A stretch of DNA of 40,981 nucleotides, taken from NCBI GenBank assembly GCA_031268385.1, contig JAIRXH010000012.1:1-40981 (forward strand), in the 5' to 3' direction. The notes below the pieces were generated by a model that did not search any database, was not told the origin of the DNA, and worked only from the letters and a program-made list of their open reading frames with translations. Below, in pieces: positions 8,112 to 18,327 of this stretch. Position numbers and translations under genes: made by a program. How positions within the stretch are numbered: position 1 is the stretch's first letter; each line of letters begins with the position of its first letter. This DNA is from Treponema sp. Its GTDB lineage: Bacteria > Spirochaetota > Spirochaetia > Treponematales > Breznakiellaceae.

Positions 8112-9656
8112 TTATGGCGCGGCGAAAGGATTGCGTTCATTTACCGGCCCGAGCGCTCCGGGCCTGTCTATGCGTTCACCCAGAACAACCTTTAGCACGC
8201 GGCAGTCATAAACAGAAATTCTGCTTTCAGGCTCCGCCTCGCTGGCAAGCTGATATCTGGGCATCCATTTATCGCCTTCAAAAACACCGGATTCAACGGC
8301 CGCCACCGAAAGCCGCCGCCCGCCTTCCTTGCTGAAAGAAACATGAACGCCGCCCGCGACAAGTATAAATTCGGTTTTACTTTGACGTATAACCATACCC
8401 CTCGCCGCGTTTTTGGGATGATCATACACAACTTCCACATCAACGCCGTCAAACGGCAATTTGATCCCCACGTCTCCATCTTCCTGTACAAAGAACCCCA
8501 GATTTTTTGTATTCTGCGCCATCGCGATTGGATATAAAGCATCTCCTATCATTTTGAAGGATTTGTGCAGATCATAAGCCGTTTCACTCCAGCGGCCGTC
8601 GGCCGTTGTAACCATGGGTACTGTCATAAATCCGGGACAAACACGGTTAATGGCCCAGGGTTCATAGCCAATCGCGTTAAATTCCCCAATGGCATAAAAA
8701 ATGTTTTTTTCGGTTCTTGTATCAAGACCGCTGTTCGTCTCCGGAATATACAGGGGATTGTCCCCGCGGGAATACGTTTTGCATAAATAGTGGAAATCCC
8801 TGTACCCGGAAAGATAAATATCGGGAGAAATGAAATCAATATGCCGCAAAGTTTTTTTATAGAGGTCCAACATGGCCGGAACAGGACTGCCGGCCGGATA
8901 CGAAAAGCCGGCTTTGTCGTTTTGATGCGGAGAACTGAGCCAGCAATTCATATATACCGGAAGCGGGTATATTTCTTTTACGGTTCCGGCAAGACTGTCG
9001 CAATATTCCGCTATGCTTTCCGCGGTGTACGCTTCCGCGGCCCTGACGCCGTACCGCTCTTCCCAGTTTTTCTTCGCGTATTCGGCGTTACACACATCAC
9101 AATGACAGCGGTCCGAACCAAAAAAACCAACTTCGTTTTCCATCTGAAACATGATTACCGTATGTTCACCTGAGTCTTTTTCTTTTATATGCTTCATTAC
9201 CTCAACAAGCGCCGATTCATCGCGGCGGCGGGTTTCCTCCGCGTTGGGACAACAATAATTTGTAAGCAATGTGCCGTTCCCGTCTTTGACTTTTTTGAAG
9301 CGTTCATGATTTGCCCGGACATAATCCGGCGCGTAAGTCATACACGCGTTCTTGTAACTGCCAAACCATATAAGCACAAGTTTCAGATTGTATTTTCTTG
9401 CCATTTCAAGGTGATGATCGAGCATGTCGAAATGATATTCTCCTTCGGCCGGCTCGATTTGACGCCAGTATAAAAGCAGCGACGCGGTGTTGATTCCCAA
9501 TTTGACGGCGTGTTCAAAAAAAGGATCCATATCCAGGGGTGAATAACAGGCGTCACAATCCCACTGCAGACCCAAAATAATGTAAGGTTTCCCGTCAACA
9601 AAAAGAGCCTTTCTCCCGTTCAGATCATCAAGATGAGGCATCAACGTTCTTTCCAC
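8112..9656 (-). CDS. Clan GH-A beta-galactosidase-like glycosidase (GH35/GH42 type)
   Basis: A 514-aa cytoplasmic glycosidase with a TIM-barrel N-terminal part. The pattern LGINTASLLLYWRQIEPAEG (residues 53-72) is typical of GH35/GH42 enzymes. The probable acid/base is E175 in QMENEVG, and the probable nucleophile is E306 in YIPETNSG. Cys-rich DRCHCDVCN near residue 185 resembles the zinc-type cysteine cluster of some GH42 enzymes. The last 150 residues form a beta-rich domain like the DUF5597 region of related enzymes. There is no signal peptide, so the substrate is imported first. The GTG start follows GGGGG by 4 nt; an ATG five codons later is an alternative. It lies 132 bp after the rhamnosidase gene. 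Exact specificity is unknown; a galactosyl linkage exposed after rhamnose removal is plausible. Confidence 0.82.
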   Translation of the reverse strand: MERTLMPHLDDLNGRKALFVDGKPYIILGLQWDCDACYSPLDMDPFFEHAVKLGINTASLLLYWRQIEPAEGEYHFDMLDHHLEMARKYNLKLVLIWFGSYKNACMTYAPDYVRANHERFKKVKDGNGTLLTNYCCPNAEETRRRDESALVEVMKHIKEKDSGEHTVIMFQMENEVGFFGSDRCHCDVCNAEYAKKNWEERYGVRAAEAYTAESIAEYCDSLAGTVKEIYPLPVYMNCWLSSPHQNDKAGFSYPAGSPVPAMLDLYKKTLRHIDFISPDIYLSGYRDFHYLCKTYSRGDNPLYIPETNSGLDTRTEKNIFYAIGEFNAIGYEPWAINRVCPGFMTVPMVTTADGRWSETAYDLHKSFKMIGDALYPIAMAQNTKNLGFFVQEDGDVGIKLPFDGVDVEVVYDHPKNAARGMVIRQSKTEFILVAGGVHVSFSKEGGRRLSVAAVESGVFEGDKWMPRYQLASEAEPESRISVYDCRVLKVVLGERIDRPGALGPVNERNPFAAP

Positions 9657-9788
9657 AATACCCCCTGGACTTTACAAATAAAGCCGGTTAAAAAAATTAC
9701 AGGAATCTGAAACCGCTCCGCAATATACCATTTCAAAACAATCACATCTTTTAACTGATTTCAGTTTTACCACGGCTTTTGGAACATG

Positions 9789-12326
9789 TCAACAAAAATC
9801 TTCATACGTTCCCGGAGGAACCGTCTTTACCGTTTCGCCCAGCGTAACTTCAGCCGTAGTATTGGGCGGTATACTGTAAACATATTTGATTCCGTTTTTC
9901 TCTTTTCGCCAGGTCATCGAAACAGGACCCCAGGGCGTTTCAAGAGAAGTTTCCGCGAATGATATATATTCCGAACAATAGGGCTTCAAAACAAATACAC
10001 GCCTGCCGTCTTTTTCGATCCTTCCGTAATTTATTCCTCCAAGCGCACGGTAAAACCATATATCGGGAGCCGCGAAGGCGGGATGATCGTGAGAATCCAT
10101 CATCCTGCGGGTATGATACTGCCAGCGTTCCCATACCGTAGTGGCGCCTTTTGAAAGCATGAATCCCCATCCGGGAAATTCTTTTCTTTTGAATATTTCA
10201 ACGAGTATATCGTTCCGGCCCTTTTTTTCCAGAAACTCCGTTACATATTTGGTGCTCAAAACGCCGGTTGATAGCTGTGTACTCCCCCTTGACTCCTGTA
10301 TATCCCAAAAGAAGGCCCGCAAAACCGTGTCGTAGAGTTCGGGCGGGGTAATTCCCAGATCAAGGGCCAAAGCGCTTCCATACTGACTGTTCCCGAATAC
10401 ATGACCGTAATTTCCCCCGGTCTCGCCTTCCGAACAGGAGACCTCGTAAAATTTTTCGTGATAACTTTTTTTTATTTTTTCCAGCAGATCAAGATAGTGT
10501 TTTTTATCCGTCTCTTCCTTCAACAACCCCGCGTATTCGGCCATTGCCGTTAACTCGATGCAAAGAAGGCCGTTTGTCACCTGAACATCCATGGTTCTGT
10601 CCGTAGCAAGCCAGTCCATATAGGCGGTATCCCACGGATAAAACGTAAACGGCCGCGTATCCTCAACAAGCCAATTGCCGCCTATGTGCGTTTCATAATG
10701 CGCCATTACTTTCTTTTGCACAGCGTATAATTTTTTTATAATTGCCGCGTCGTTATAATAATGATAGAGATACCCGGGCAAGAGGAAAATTGATATGCAC
10801 CACGGAAAATAATTGCCCTTCATCCAGCGGGGCGCCATTCCGTAATCAATGGATCCGTCTTCATTGACTATATCGGCAATATCGTCAAGCCATTTCCGGT
10901 AGAACCAGTGCGTGTACCAGTTGTACATTATGGCCTCGCCGGTACATGTGGCGTCCCCCATCCATCCCTGGCGTTCGTTTCTCTGACAGCAGTCGGTCGG
11001 CACCGAATGAAGATTATTGATAAGGGTCTGCCTCATCATATGATGAATACGGTTGAACTGATCATCGGAACAGACAAATGTGCCGCCGTCTTTCAAGTCG
11101 TGGTGAATAACGCACAGCACCATGTCGTCCGGCGCGGGCCTCCCGGGGTATCCGGTTATTTCCGCGTAACGGAAACCGTGGTAGGTAAACTTCGGAACAT
11201 GCACCTCCGCAGTTTCGCTTCCCTTGAGGATGTAACTGTCGTAACAGTCATCCATCCTGAGATTCCTCTGATCCACATGACCGTCCGGCAGCAACAATTC
11301 CGCGGGACGGACAACAACTTCCGTTCCCGCGTTTCCCTTTACCCTGAGCCTTAATACCCCGGTAATGTTAACGCCGTAATCGGCGACATAAATTCCGCCC
11401 TCGATTTCCCTGATGCTTAAAGGCTTTATTTCTCCGGTTATCTTCATGGGCGGCACAACCATGGGAAACAACAAACCGGCCGGCGGATCATAAATTTTCG
11501 CTTTTTCAGTTTTCCCTTTGTAACCAAACGAATCCCAGCCGGGCCGCTCCAGTCTGGCATCGTACCTTTCCCCCCTGAATATCGAGGCCCGGAGTATGGG
11601 TCCTTCAAGAGACTCCCATTCTTCGCCGGATTTTATTTCATGAATTGTGCCGTTCCGGGAAACAATCCTTATGTAACAGATCGCGAAGGGCTCGCTCACC
11701 CTGAAAAGACTTTCCGCCTGCATGCCTTCTTCGACGGTTATTCCCGCCGCGTTTTCTCCGTCTTCAAGCAGGTCCGTTATGTCATAACACTGGTACTCGA
11801 TTCTCTTTTCAAGATCCGTGAATGTGGGCATCAACTCAAAATCGCCGGCTTTTTTTCCGTTAACGCTCAGTTCGTAACATCCCGCCGCGGTAATAAACGC
11901 AAGACCGCGTTTTATTCCGCCGTCAACTGTAAAGTCCCGGCGCAGGTATCTGCCGCCCCCTATCCACCCGCACCCGCCAAGCCGCTCCCCGCGTATTCCC
12001 GGTTCCAGCGTGATTGTTCCCCGCGCCGCCGGTTCAAGGCCGGCTTCATTCTCTCCATATCCACAGCCCCAGACGGAAATTTCCCCTTTATACACTTCAA
12101 ATTCCGCCAATTCCGGTCCTTTGTAGGGAACCATGTACTGTGCGGGTGAACAGATCTTCCCGCTGTCCCAGACCGGCGCATTTTCCCTTGAAACGAGTAT
12201 CCGGTACGCGGTCTGCATAAAACGTTGAGGACAGTCCCGGTATTTCCAGGAAAAATAAGGCCCTTCGGAGGCATCCAGCAATAAAGGATGTTCCTGACCA
12301 TTGCATAAAACATCGAGACTACACAT
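9789..12326 (-). CDS. Alpha-L-rhamnosidase, GH78
   Basis: The 845-aa protein has the full GH78 layout: N-terminal beta-sandwich domains (residues 1-400, with the carbohydrate-binding YELSVNGKKAGD region near 150), an (alpha/alpha)6 barrel, and a C-terminal beta domain. The acidic catalytic motif is TDCCQRNERQGWMGD at 444-458, giving D445, E451 and D458, and the base glutamate is E733 in TTVWERW. Two positions differ from the common DCPQRDERLGW form: Pro to Cys at 447 and Asp to Asn at 450. There is no signal peptide, so it should act in the cytoplasm on imported rhamnosides. It is the first gene of the rhamnoside operon behind a strong promoter at 12391-12419. Its ribosome-binding site (AGGCGG) is weak. 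Confidence 0.93.
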   Translation of the reverse strand: MCSLDVLCNGQEHPLLLDASEGPYFSWKYRDCPQRFMQTAYRILVSRENAPVWDSGKICSPAQYMVPYKGPELAEFEVYKGEISVWGCGYGENEAGLEPAARGTITLEPGIRGERLGGCGWIGGGRYLRRDFTVDGGIKRGLAFITAAGCYELSVNGKKAGDFELMPTFTDLEKRIEYQCYDITDLLEDGENAAGITVEEGMQAESLFRVSEPFAICYIRIVSRNGTIHEIKSGEEWESLEGPILRASIFRGERYDARLERPGWDSFGYKGKTEKAKIYDPPAGLLFPMVVPPMKITGEIKPLSIREIEGGIYVADYGVNITGVLRLRVKGNAGTEVVVRPAELLLPDGHVDQRNLRMDDCYDSYILKGSETAEVHVPKFTYHGFRYAEITGYPGRPAPDDMVLCVIHHDLKDGGTFVCSDDQFNRIHHMMRQTLINNLHSVPTDCCQRNERQGWMGDATCTGEAIMYNWYTHWFYRKWLDDIADIVNEDGSIDYGMAPRWMKGNYFPWCISIFLLPGYLYHYYNDAAIIKKLYAVQKKVMAHYETHIGGNWLVEDTRPFTFYPWDTAYMDWLATDRTMDVQVTNGLLCIELTAMAEYAGLLKEETDKKHYLDLLEKIKKSYHEKFYEVSCSEGETGGNYGHVFGNSQYGSALALDLGITPPELYDTVLRAFFWDIQESRGSTQLSTGVLSTKYVTEFLEKKGRNDILVEIFKRKEFPGWGFMLSKGATTVWERWQYHTRRMMDSHDHPAFAAPDIWFYRALGGINYGRIEKDGRRVFVLKPYCSEYISFAETSLETPWGPVSMTWRKEKNGIKYVYSIPPNTTAEVTLGETVKTVPPGTYEDFC

Positions 12327-12390
12327 TTCAGCCGCCTTGTCAAAGAGATAGCGCTGTCCGTATTATATCTGGAGCCAGCCCGTTAAAATA

Positions 12391-12419
12391 AAATAAACCA
12401 GAATTTGACCTTTTGTCAA
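12391..12419 (-). promoter_or_regulatory. Promoter of the rhamnosidase operon
   Basis: On the minus strand TTGACA (12419-12414) and TTATTT (12396-12391) are 17 bp apart, giving a predicted leader of about 58 nt. The rest of the 390-bp spacer 12327-12716 is AT-rich and contains no supportable gene. A TTTAGTA half-site lies at 12484-12490 and TACTAAA at 12656-12662, just before the -35 (TTGACA, 12679-12684) of the divergent regulator; the regulator's -10 is weak. Confidence 0.65.
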
Positions 12420-12716
12420 GTTTTTTATTAAAAACTTTTTTTATCCAGATCTTATTTAATTCTCCTGATTTAATTGTATTTTATTTAGTAACATTTTAAC
12501 AAACGAAAATTGTCTGAAACCGGCCGTTCACCTCCAAAAACGGCGGCTTTACATCGTTTTTATGGGTGTACCGCGGCATTTTTTCAAAAAAAGGCTGTAA
12601 ACATGGGCTTGTCCGTGTATAAACCGCCATCCGCGAACGGCTGGAATTCAAATTTTACTAAATTTTTTTTTGCCGGTATTGACAAATGTCCGTAAAGTAT
12701 AGAGGATAAACGGATA

Positions 12717-13736
12717 ATGTCCCGTATTATTGATATAGCAAGACTCGCGAAAGTGTCTCCCTCTACGGTTTCTCTGGTACTGAACAATAAAGCCGGGGTA
12801 TCCGAAGAGGTCCGCAAGCGTATCATTGATATTTCCCTGGAGATGGGATACAAAAAAGAAAAATCGCCGTTTCCGGCCAACGAAAACATCACCGTCAAAA
12901 TGCTCAAAATCGCCAAGCATGGGCATATTGTCAACGAGCAGCACAACGCGTTTATTACCGAATACCTTGAGGGCATAGAGACGGGGGCAAGAAAACGGAA
13001 GTACAAGCTGGAAGTTTCCTTTTTCAACAAGATTCCGGTGGAGAATGTTGCCAAAACCCTGCAGGACTCCGCGGTTGACGGGTTCATTATTCTGGGATCG
13101 GAGTTCAGTGCCTACGATATCAACCATTTTAAGGATATCTCCAAACCGCTTGTTTTTATCGACACCTGGTTCCCCCTGGCGCTGGCCGACTGCGTCGATA
13201 TAGACAATGACGACGCCGTGTTCAAATCCATCCAATACCTTTACGACTGCGGACACCGGAGCATAGGACTAATCAAAAGCAGTTATGACACCAGAAATTT
13301 CAGGATGCGCGAAATAGGCTTCAGAGAATCCATGGAGTACTTTTCCCTTCCGGTGCAGGAAAATTTCATCGTCAGCGTCGATCCGTTAATGGACAGGGCA
13401 TTCGCGGATTTGAACAAATTCTTCGAAAAAACCGACAAGATACCCACGGCGTTTTTCTGTATGAGCGATATTATGGCCTACAGCTGCATGAGGGCCCTGC
13501 GGAATCATAATATACACGTTCCGGGAGATGTCAGCGTTACGGGCTTTGACAACCTGCCGTCATCCAGCGTTACCGATCCGCCGCTGACTACCGTCAGGGT
13601 TTCCACACATCAGATCGGCGAACGGGCGCTTGAACGCCTGTCGGACAAAATAAACGGATTAACCCATGTCAACCCGGAGAAGATCCTGATTTCGGGAGAA
13701 CTGATGATACGTGACAGCGTAAGAAAGATACTGTGA
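12717..13736 (+). CDS. LacI-family transcriptional regulator (rhamnoside locus)
   Basis: A 339-aa LacI/GalR repressor. The N-terminal helix-turn-helix reads IIDIARLAKVSPSTVSLVLN (residues 4-23), followed by the hinge helix region and a periplasmic-binding-protein-like sensor domain. The ending contains FDNLPSSSVTDPPLTTVRV, typical of sugar-responsive members. It diverges from the rhamnosidase operon and most likely controls it. AGAGG lies about 11 nt before the ATG. It is closely related to the regulator at 35175-36194 over its whole length, including an identical RNFRMRE and YFSLPVQE region, so the two are recent paralogues and may recognise similar operators. The effector sugar is unknown. 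Its stop lies only 31 bp from the convergent end of atpB, with no clear terminator between. Confidence 0.92.
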   Translation: MSRIIDIARLAKVSPSTVSLVLNNKAGVSEEVRKRIIDISLEMGYKKEKSPFPANENITVKMLKIAKHGHIVNEQHNAFITEYLEGIETGARKRKYKLEVSFFNKIPVENVAKTLQDSAVDGFIILGSEFSAYDINHFKDISKPLVFIDTWFPLALADCVDIDNDDAVFKSIQYLYDCGHRSIGLIKSSYDTRNFRMREIGFRESMEYFSLPVQENFIVSVDPLMDRAFADLNKFFEKTDKIPTAFFCMSDIMAYSCMRALRNHNIHVPGDVSVTGFDNLPSSSVTDPPLTTVRVSTHQIGERALERLSDKINGLTHVNPEKILISGELMIRDSVRKIL

Positions 13737-13767
13737 CGAGTCTGTTGGCGCCTCCATCCGGGGCAGT

Positions 13768-15177
13768 TCATTCTCCCTCTTTTGGGTGAGCGTATTTTTC
13801 AATAAATTCCTGATTCACCCGCAGGAGTTCCTCGCGGGGAAGTTCAGAGAGAACCTGCCAGCCGAGATCGAGGGTTCTTCCTATGCCGCGGTTTTCGTTT
13901 TCATCCTGGGTAAGGTAGACGGATTCAAACTTTTCCCCGAATTTGAGGTACCGTTTGTCCCCTTCGGAAAGTTCCTCCTCACCGATAATCGACGCGAGGT
14001 TGCGCACCTGTTTGACCCTTGAATACGCGGCGAAGAGCTGGCTTGAAAGATCCTTGTGATCCTCCCTGGTCATGCCCGGCCCTATGCCGTCCTTCATGAG
14101 GCGCGAAAGACTGGGAAGGCCCGCCACCGGCGGATACACGCCGTGCTGGAAGAGCTCACGGTCAAGGACTATCTGTCCTTCGGTAATGTAGCCGGAAAGA
14201 TCGGGGATGGGATGGCTGATGTCGTCGTTGGGCATGGTGAGGATGGGGATCTGGGTAATGGACCCCGTCGAGCCTGAAATCTTGCCCGCCCGCTCATAAA
14301 GACTTGCGAGATCCGAATAAAGGTACCCCGGATAGCCCTTGCGGCTTGGAACTTCTCCCCGTATCGACGAAACTTCCCGCAACGCCTCGCAGTAGTTGGT
14401 CATGTCGGTCATAACCACAAGGACATGCATGTTTTTTTCATAGGCCAGATATTCGGCGGCGGTAAGCGCGCAGCGGGGAGCCACAAGCCGTTCAAGGGAC
14501 GGAGCGTCGGCCAGGGACAAAAACACCGAGACATTGGCAAGAACCCCCGAACGCTCAAAATCGTCAAGGAAAAAACGGGCCACGTCGTACTTGACCCCCA
14601 TGGCGCAGAAGACCACGACAAAAGATTCGGCCCCGGAAGACGAGCCCGTTTCCCCGGGGCTCAAGATCCGCGCCTGCCTTACAATCTGGGCGGCAAGGCG
14701 GTTATGGGGAAGACCGCTGCCCGAAAAAATGGGGAGCTTCTGCCCCCGGATAAGGGTGTTCATCCCGTCTATGGCCGATATGCCGGTTTGTATGAAATCG
14801 CGGGGATAGGTGCGGGCATAGGGGTTGATGGGAAGGCCGTTTACGTCCATGGTACGGGAAGAAAAGATGGGGCCGTAGCCGTCTACGGGTTCCCCAAGGC
14901 CGTTGAAGATGCGGCCCAGAAGCCCCGGCCCCACACGCAGTTCCATGGGCTTCCCCAGAAATTCAACGCGGCTGTCGTCGGCCGAAAGGCCCGTGCTGCT
15001 TCCGAATATCTGTATGGCGGCCCACTCCCCGCTCATGTCCACCACGCGGCCAAGGCGCCGGCCTTCTTCCCTGTCGTACACCGCGACCATTTCGTTAAAG
15101 CCGACATTGCGGCTCTTCGCGGTGATGACTACGGGCCCTTCAATACGGGTAAGGCCCCGGTATTCAAGCCCCCTCAT
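13768..15177 (-). CDS. atpB: V-type ATPase subunit B
   Basis: A 469-aa non-catalytic nucleotide-binding subunit of the V1 (A1) hexamer. It starts [15 protein letters not shown] and contains [28 protein letters not shown] around residues 153-180, given here for its conserved IDGMNTL and GSGLPHN signatures; there is no true P-loop, as expected for B. Its ATG overlaps the stop of the A gene by 4 bp (ATGA). In most V-ATPase operons subunit D follows B; here the next thing is the end of a convergent regulator, so B is the last gene. Confidence 0.96.
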   Translation of the reverse strand: MRGLEYRGLTRIEGPVVITAKSRNVGFNEMVAVYDREEGRRLGRVVDMSGEWAAIQIFGSSTGLSADDSRVEFLGKPMELRVGPGLLGRIFNGLGEPVDGYGPIFSSRTMDVNGLPINPYARTYPRDFIQTGISAIDGMNTLIRGQKLPIFSGSGLPHNRLAAQIVRQARILSPGETGSSSGAESFVVVFCAMGVKYDVARFFLDDFERSGVLANVSVFLSLADAPSLERLVAPRCALTAAEYLAYEKNMHVLVVMTDMTNYCEALREVSSIRGEVPSRKGYPGYLYSDLASLYERAGKISGSTGSITQIPILTMPNDDISHPIPDLSGYITEGQIVLDRELFQHGVYPPVAGLPSLSRLMKDGIGPGMTREDHKDLSSQLFAAYSRVKQVRNLASIIGEEELSEGDKRYLKFGEKFESVYLTQDENENRGIGRTLDLGWQVLSELPREELLRVNQEFIEKYAHPKEGE

Positions 15178-16991
15178 AATGTCTCCCTCGCGCGGTAGCT
15201 CCGTTCCAGTTCTTCAAGACCCCGCCGCATGTCCCGTCCGTAATCGTCAAGACCGGAAAGTTCCCCGTTCTTCACCACGCTTTTTATGCGCGAAAGCCCT
15301 TCCCGCACCGGAACGGGTTTACCATCAAGGGCAAACTCCAGGCCTGTTATCTTTGAAAGGGGCGCCCCGAGCTTTATGCAGGTACGGGCGCGTTCGTGGA
15401 ATTCCATGATGAGTTCCAGAAGCCTTACCTGCTTGGCGGGCACACAGTACATGTCAACTTCGTCAAAAGAATTCTGCTGAAGAAAACCGTCCTTGATGAT
15501 ATCCGAAGTCAAAAGGACAAGGCGCTGATCATCGGGCAGCGCGTCGGGCCCTATGAGGCGGACAATTTCGGAAAGCCGCTGTTCACGTTTAAGAAGATCA
15601 AGGCTCTGCCGGCGGACGGCGTCCCAGCGCGGATTGACACGTTCCCACCAGGACTTCACTTCCCCGGCGTATTCGGAGTAGCTGTCTATCCAGCTTATCG
15701 CCGGATAATGACGGGCGTTCGCCAGATCCCTGTCCAGGGCCCAGAAGCAGCGGATAAAGCGTTTGGTATGCTGGGTTACAGGCTCGGAAAAATCGCCGCC
15801 CGGCGGGGAAACCGCTCCTATGATAGTCACCGATCCTTCAAGGCCCGAAAGCGCGCTTACCCGTCCCGCCCGTTCGTAAAATTCGGCAAGCCTCGTAGGC
15901 AGATACGCGGGAAAGCCCTCTTCGGCTGGCATTTCTTCCATCCGGCCGGAAAGTTCCCGCAGCGCCTCGGCCCAGCGGCTGGTCGAATCCGCCATGATGG
16001 CCACATGAAAACCCATGTCGCGGTAAAATTCGGCAAGAGTTACCCCGGTGTAGATGGACACCTCCCGGGCCGCGACGGGCATGTTGGACGTATTGGCGAT
16101 AAGGATGGTCCGCTCCATGAGGGAGCGGCCGGTACGGGGATCGGTAAGGCGGGGAAATTCGGTGAGAACGTCGGTCATCTCGTTGCCGCGTTCCCCGCAG
16201 CCTATGTAGATGATCACGTCCGCGTCGCACCATTTGGCAATGGCGTGCTGGGTCATGGTCTTGCCGGTGCCGAAACCGCCGGGAATGGCCGCCGTTCCTC
16301 CCTTTGAAAGGGGAAAGAACAGATCTATGACCCGTTCCCCGGTAACAAGGGGCGTTTCGGGGGAAAGCCTCCGGCCGGGAGGACGGGGAATGCGGACCGG
16401 CCACCACTGGGCAAGGGGAATATCTTCCCCTGTGTCCGTCTTCGCGATAACGCCGTCAATGGTACAGGCGCCTTCCCCGGCAAGGCTCACAATATCGCCG
16501 CCCCGGACGGCGGGGGGAACCATGATCCTGGAGGTAATGCTTTCGGTTTCTTTCACCGTTCCAAGAACAAGGCCCGCCTTTGCCTGGATCTTTTCGCCGC
16601 GGGCAAGACGCGCGGCAAGATCCCCGTCGGGAACAAAGCGCCACATCTTCGCCGGATCAAGCGGTTCCCCCCGTTCTCCCGGCGTCATAAAAGCCCCGCT
16701 CTTTTTAAAGAGGACTTCCAGGGGCCGCTGGATGCCGTCGTAAATGGTTCCGATAAGGCCCGGCCCAAGCAGGACGGAAAGGGGCCGGCCGGTGGAAGCG
16801 GCGCGGGCGCCTATCATGAGGCCGGTATCATCCTCGTATACCTGAATAACCGCCTCGTCTCCCTCAAGGCGCACTATCTCCCCTATGATGCGTTTTTCGC
16901 CCACCTCAACCACGTCGAAAAGCCCCGCCCCGCCGAGACCCGAGGCGCGTATGATGGGACCGGATATACGTTGAACGCGGCCTTCTATCAC
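15174..16991 (-). CDS. atpA: V-type ATPase catalytic subunit A
   Basis: The 605-aa catalytic subunit hydrolyses or makes ATP in the V1 head. The P-loop GGFGTGKT is at residues 238-245, and the family insertion between residues 100 and 200 (non-homologous region) is present. [14 protein letters not shown], with its DSTSRWAEA signature, is around residue 330. The start overlaps the end of the E gene by 4 bp and the stop overlaps the start of B, showing tight translational coupling. The length matches bacterial A subunits (about 590 aa). It can run as a proton or sodium pump, or as a synthase; the sequence of A does not decide this. Confidence 0.97.
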   Translation of the reverse strand: MIEGRVQRISGPIIRASGLGGAGLFDVVEVGEKRIIGEIVRLEGDEAVIQVYEDDTGLMIGARAASTGRPLSVLLGPGLIGTIYDGIQRPLEVLFKKSGAFMTPGERGEPLDPAKMWRFVPDGDLAARLARGEKIQAKAGLVLGTVKETESITSRIMVPPAVRGGDIVSLAGEGACTIDGVIAKTDTGEDIPLAQWWPVRIPRPPGRRLSPETPLVTGERVIDLFFPLSKGGTAAIPGGFGTGKTMTQHAIAKWCDADVIIYIGCGERGNEMTDVLTEFPRLTDPRTGRSLMERTILIANTSNMPVAAREVSIYTGVTLAEFYRDMGFHVAIMADSTSRWAEALRELSGRMEEMPAEEGFPAYLPTRLAEFYERAGRVSALSGLEGSVTIIGAVSPPGGDFSEPVTQHTKRFIRCFWALDRDLANARHYPAISWIDSYSEYAGEVKSWWERVNPRWDAVRRQSLDLLKREQRLSEIVRLIGPDALPDDQRLVLLTSDIIKDGFLQQNSFDEVDMYCVPAKQVRLLELIMEFHERARTCIKLGAPLSKITGLEFALDGKPVPVREGLSRIKSVVKNGELSGLDDYGRDMRRGLEELERSYRARETL

Positions 16992-17611
16992 GGCGGGCCC
17001 CCCTCCGCGTCCTGCCCAATCAGGGCGGACACCAGTTCTTCCCGCCTGTCAAGGAGCAGATCGTCGAGTATCCCCCTTACGGAGGCGGTAACGCGCACGG
17101 GGCCGCAGTCAATGACGATACCGGGATAACCGTGCACCGCCTTGACTACGGCAAATTCGGCGTCCGCGCGGGGAAAGAGCCGTGCGACAAGCGGCTTCGC
17201 GCAGGAAATGGATATGTTGTAAAGCCGCACGCGGAAGCCTTTTTCCTCCCGCAGCTCGGGATACTCCGCGCAGTATTTTTCAAGCTCACCCTCAAGAAGC
17301 GAAAGGACGCGCTCCTGGTCAAGACCCGCAACCCAGTCGTCCGCCGCGGAAGAAAGGAGGCCCTCGATAATTTCCGACCTTGCCCGCCTTTCGTCCAGGG
17401 GAAGACGGGCCATGATCTCCCCGGAAGCCTTCGCGAGCATCGCGTCGTAGCGGCTCCCAAGCTCCGCAAGAGCATCCTCCGTTTTTTTGTCCCAGAGGGC
17501 CGCGCCGGCCGCGGCGCTTTCGTCGGCGGCCCTGAGAATACGGTCCGCCTTTTTCCGGGCGTCTTCGAGGATTTCCCGGTCCAGAATTTCAGTCGACTGC
17601 AGTTCTTCCAT
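16988..17611 (-). CDS. atpE: V-type ATPase peripheral stalk subunit E
   Basis: A 207-aa protein with a charged, Ala/Glu-rich N-terminal helix (residues 1-90) likely to form a coiled coil, and a mixed C-terminal domain ending in [19 protein letters not shown], a pattern of subunit E. E pairs with a G/H-type subunit to make the stator. It lies between F (13-bp gap) and A (4-bp overlap). The gene position agrees with F-E-A-B order. Confidence 0.88.
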   Translation of the reverse strand: MEELQSTEILDREILEDARKKADRILRAADESAAAGAALWDKKTEDALAELGSRYDAMLAKASGEIMARLPLDERRARSEIIEGLLSSAADDWVAGLDQERVLSLLEGELEKYCAEYPELREEKGFRVRLYNISISCAKPLVARLFPRADAEFAVVKAVHGYPGIVIDCGPVRVTASVRGILDDLLLDRREELVSALIGQDAEGGPP

Positions 17612-17624
17612 TATAACAAAACAC

Positions 17625-17966
17625 CTACACGTGAACGCCGATGGCTTCCCTGATCGAATCGACCAGGGTTTTACGGCCGGGAAACCGCCCCAGCGTTCCG
17701 GGTATTTCCACCACCAGGGGATAACGATCGGAAAGCTGCCAGTTTATCAGAAGATCGCCGAGCCAGTCCGCCACTTCTTCCGTCATGATAAGAACACGGC
17801 ACAGATCCTCCCTCGGCAGCGCCATTCCGGCCGTTTCATCCCAGCCTTCGGTGACGCGCCTGAACGCCCGCGCGGCGTCTCCCGCGTCGGCAACCGCCGT
17901 TCCCTCCACACCGATAAAACGGAAAGCCGTTACCAGTTCAGAATCGCCCAAAAAGTGATATTCCAT
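17625..17966 (-). CDS. atpF: V-type ATPase central-stalk subunit F
   Basis: A 113-aa small alpha/beta protein. It begins MEYHFLGDSELVTAFRFIGV, matching the start of subunit F (NtpG), where a GDxxxxxGFRLAGV-like motif is typical. A middle segment with LIMTEEVAD and a segment YPLVVEIPG also fit the family. F joins subunit D in the rotor. Because D is not encoded next to B here, F needs a partner from elsewhere in the genome. Confidence 0.88.
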   Translation of the reverse strand: MEYHFLGDSELVTAFRFIGVEGTAVADAGDAARAFRRVTEGWDETAGMALPREDLCRVLIMTEEVADWLGDLLINWQLSDRYPLVVEIPGTLGRFPGRKTLVDSIREAIGVHV

Positions 17967-17981
17967 GCGGAAAACGGGATC

Positions 17982-18308
17982 CTAGAGGATCAGGATGAGC
18001 AGGGCCACAAGAAAACCCCACAGACATATCCCCTCGGCAAGACCCGCATAGGGAAGGGCCTTGCCGGAAAGTTCGGCGTTTTCGCTCATGGCGCCCATGG
18101 CGGCCGAACCTATCTGCCCTACGGCAATTCCCCCCGCGATACAGGAAATACCCACCGCGAGGGCGGCCGCGAAGTAGCGCCAGATGGAGGTCGTTTCCGC
18201 CGGCGCCGGCGTTTCCGTTTGAACCTCCTGGCCCTCGGCGCCCTGGGCAAAGACAGCCCCGGCCAGTATACACAGGGCAAGCACACATACCATACGTTTA
18301 CATCTCAT
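17982..18308 (-). CDS. atpK: V-type ATPase proteolipid subunit K
   Basis: The start is placed at the ATG of MRCKRMVC because GGAGG lies 6 nt upstream; longer readings would place the site against or inside the gene. The 108-aa product has a signal-peptide-like N-terminus (residues 1-22, ending AVFAQG), an acidic and Pro-rich linker, and two membrane helices. The ion-carrying glutamate is in YAGLAEGICLWGF in the second helix. A glutamine in AVGQIG of the first helix may correspond to a sodium-ligand glutamine in sodium-type rings, but I cannot confirm that. Each subunit has one hairpin, unlike the double-hairpin NtpK of Enterococcus. It follows the I gene by 19 bp. Confidence 0.9.
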   Translation of the reverse strand: MRCKRMVCVLALCILAGAVFAQGAEGQEVQTETPAPAETTSIWRYFAAALAVGISCIAGGIAVGQIGSAAMGAMSENAELSGKALPYAGLAEGICLWGFLVALLILIL

Positions 18309-18327
18309 TTCCATCCTCCAGCATTCA

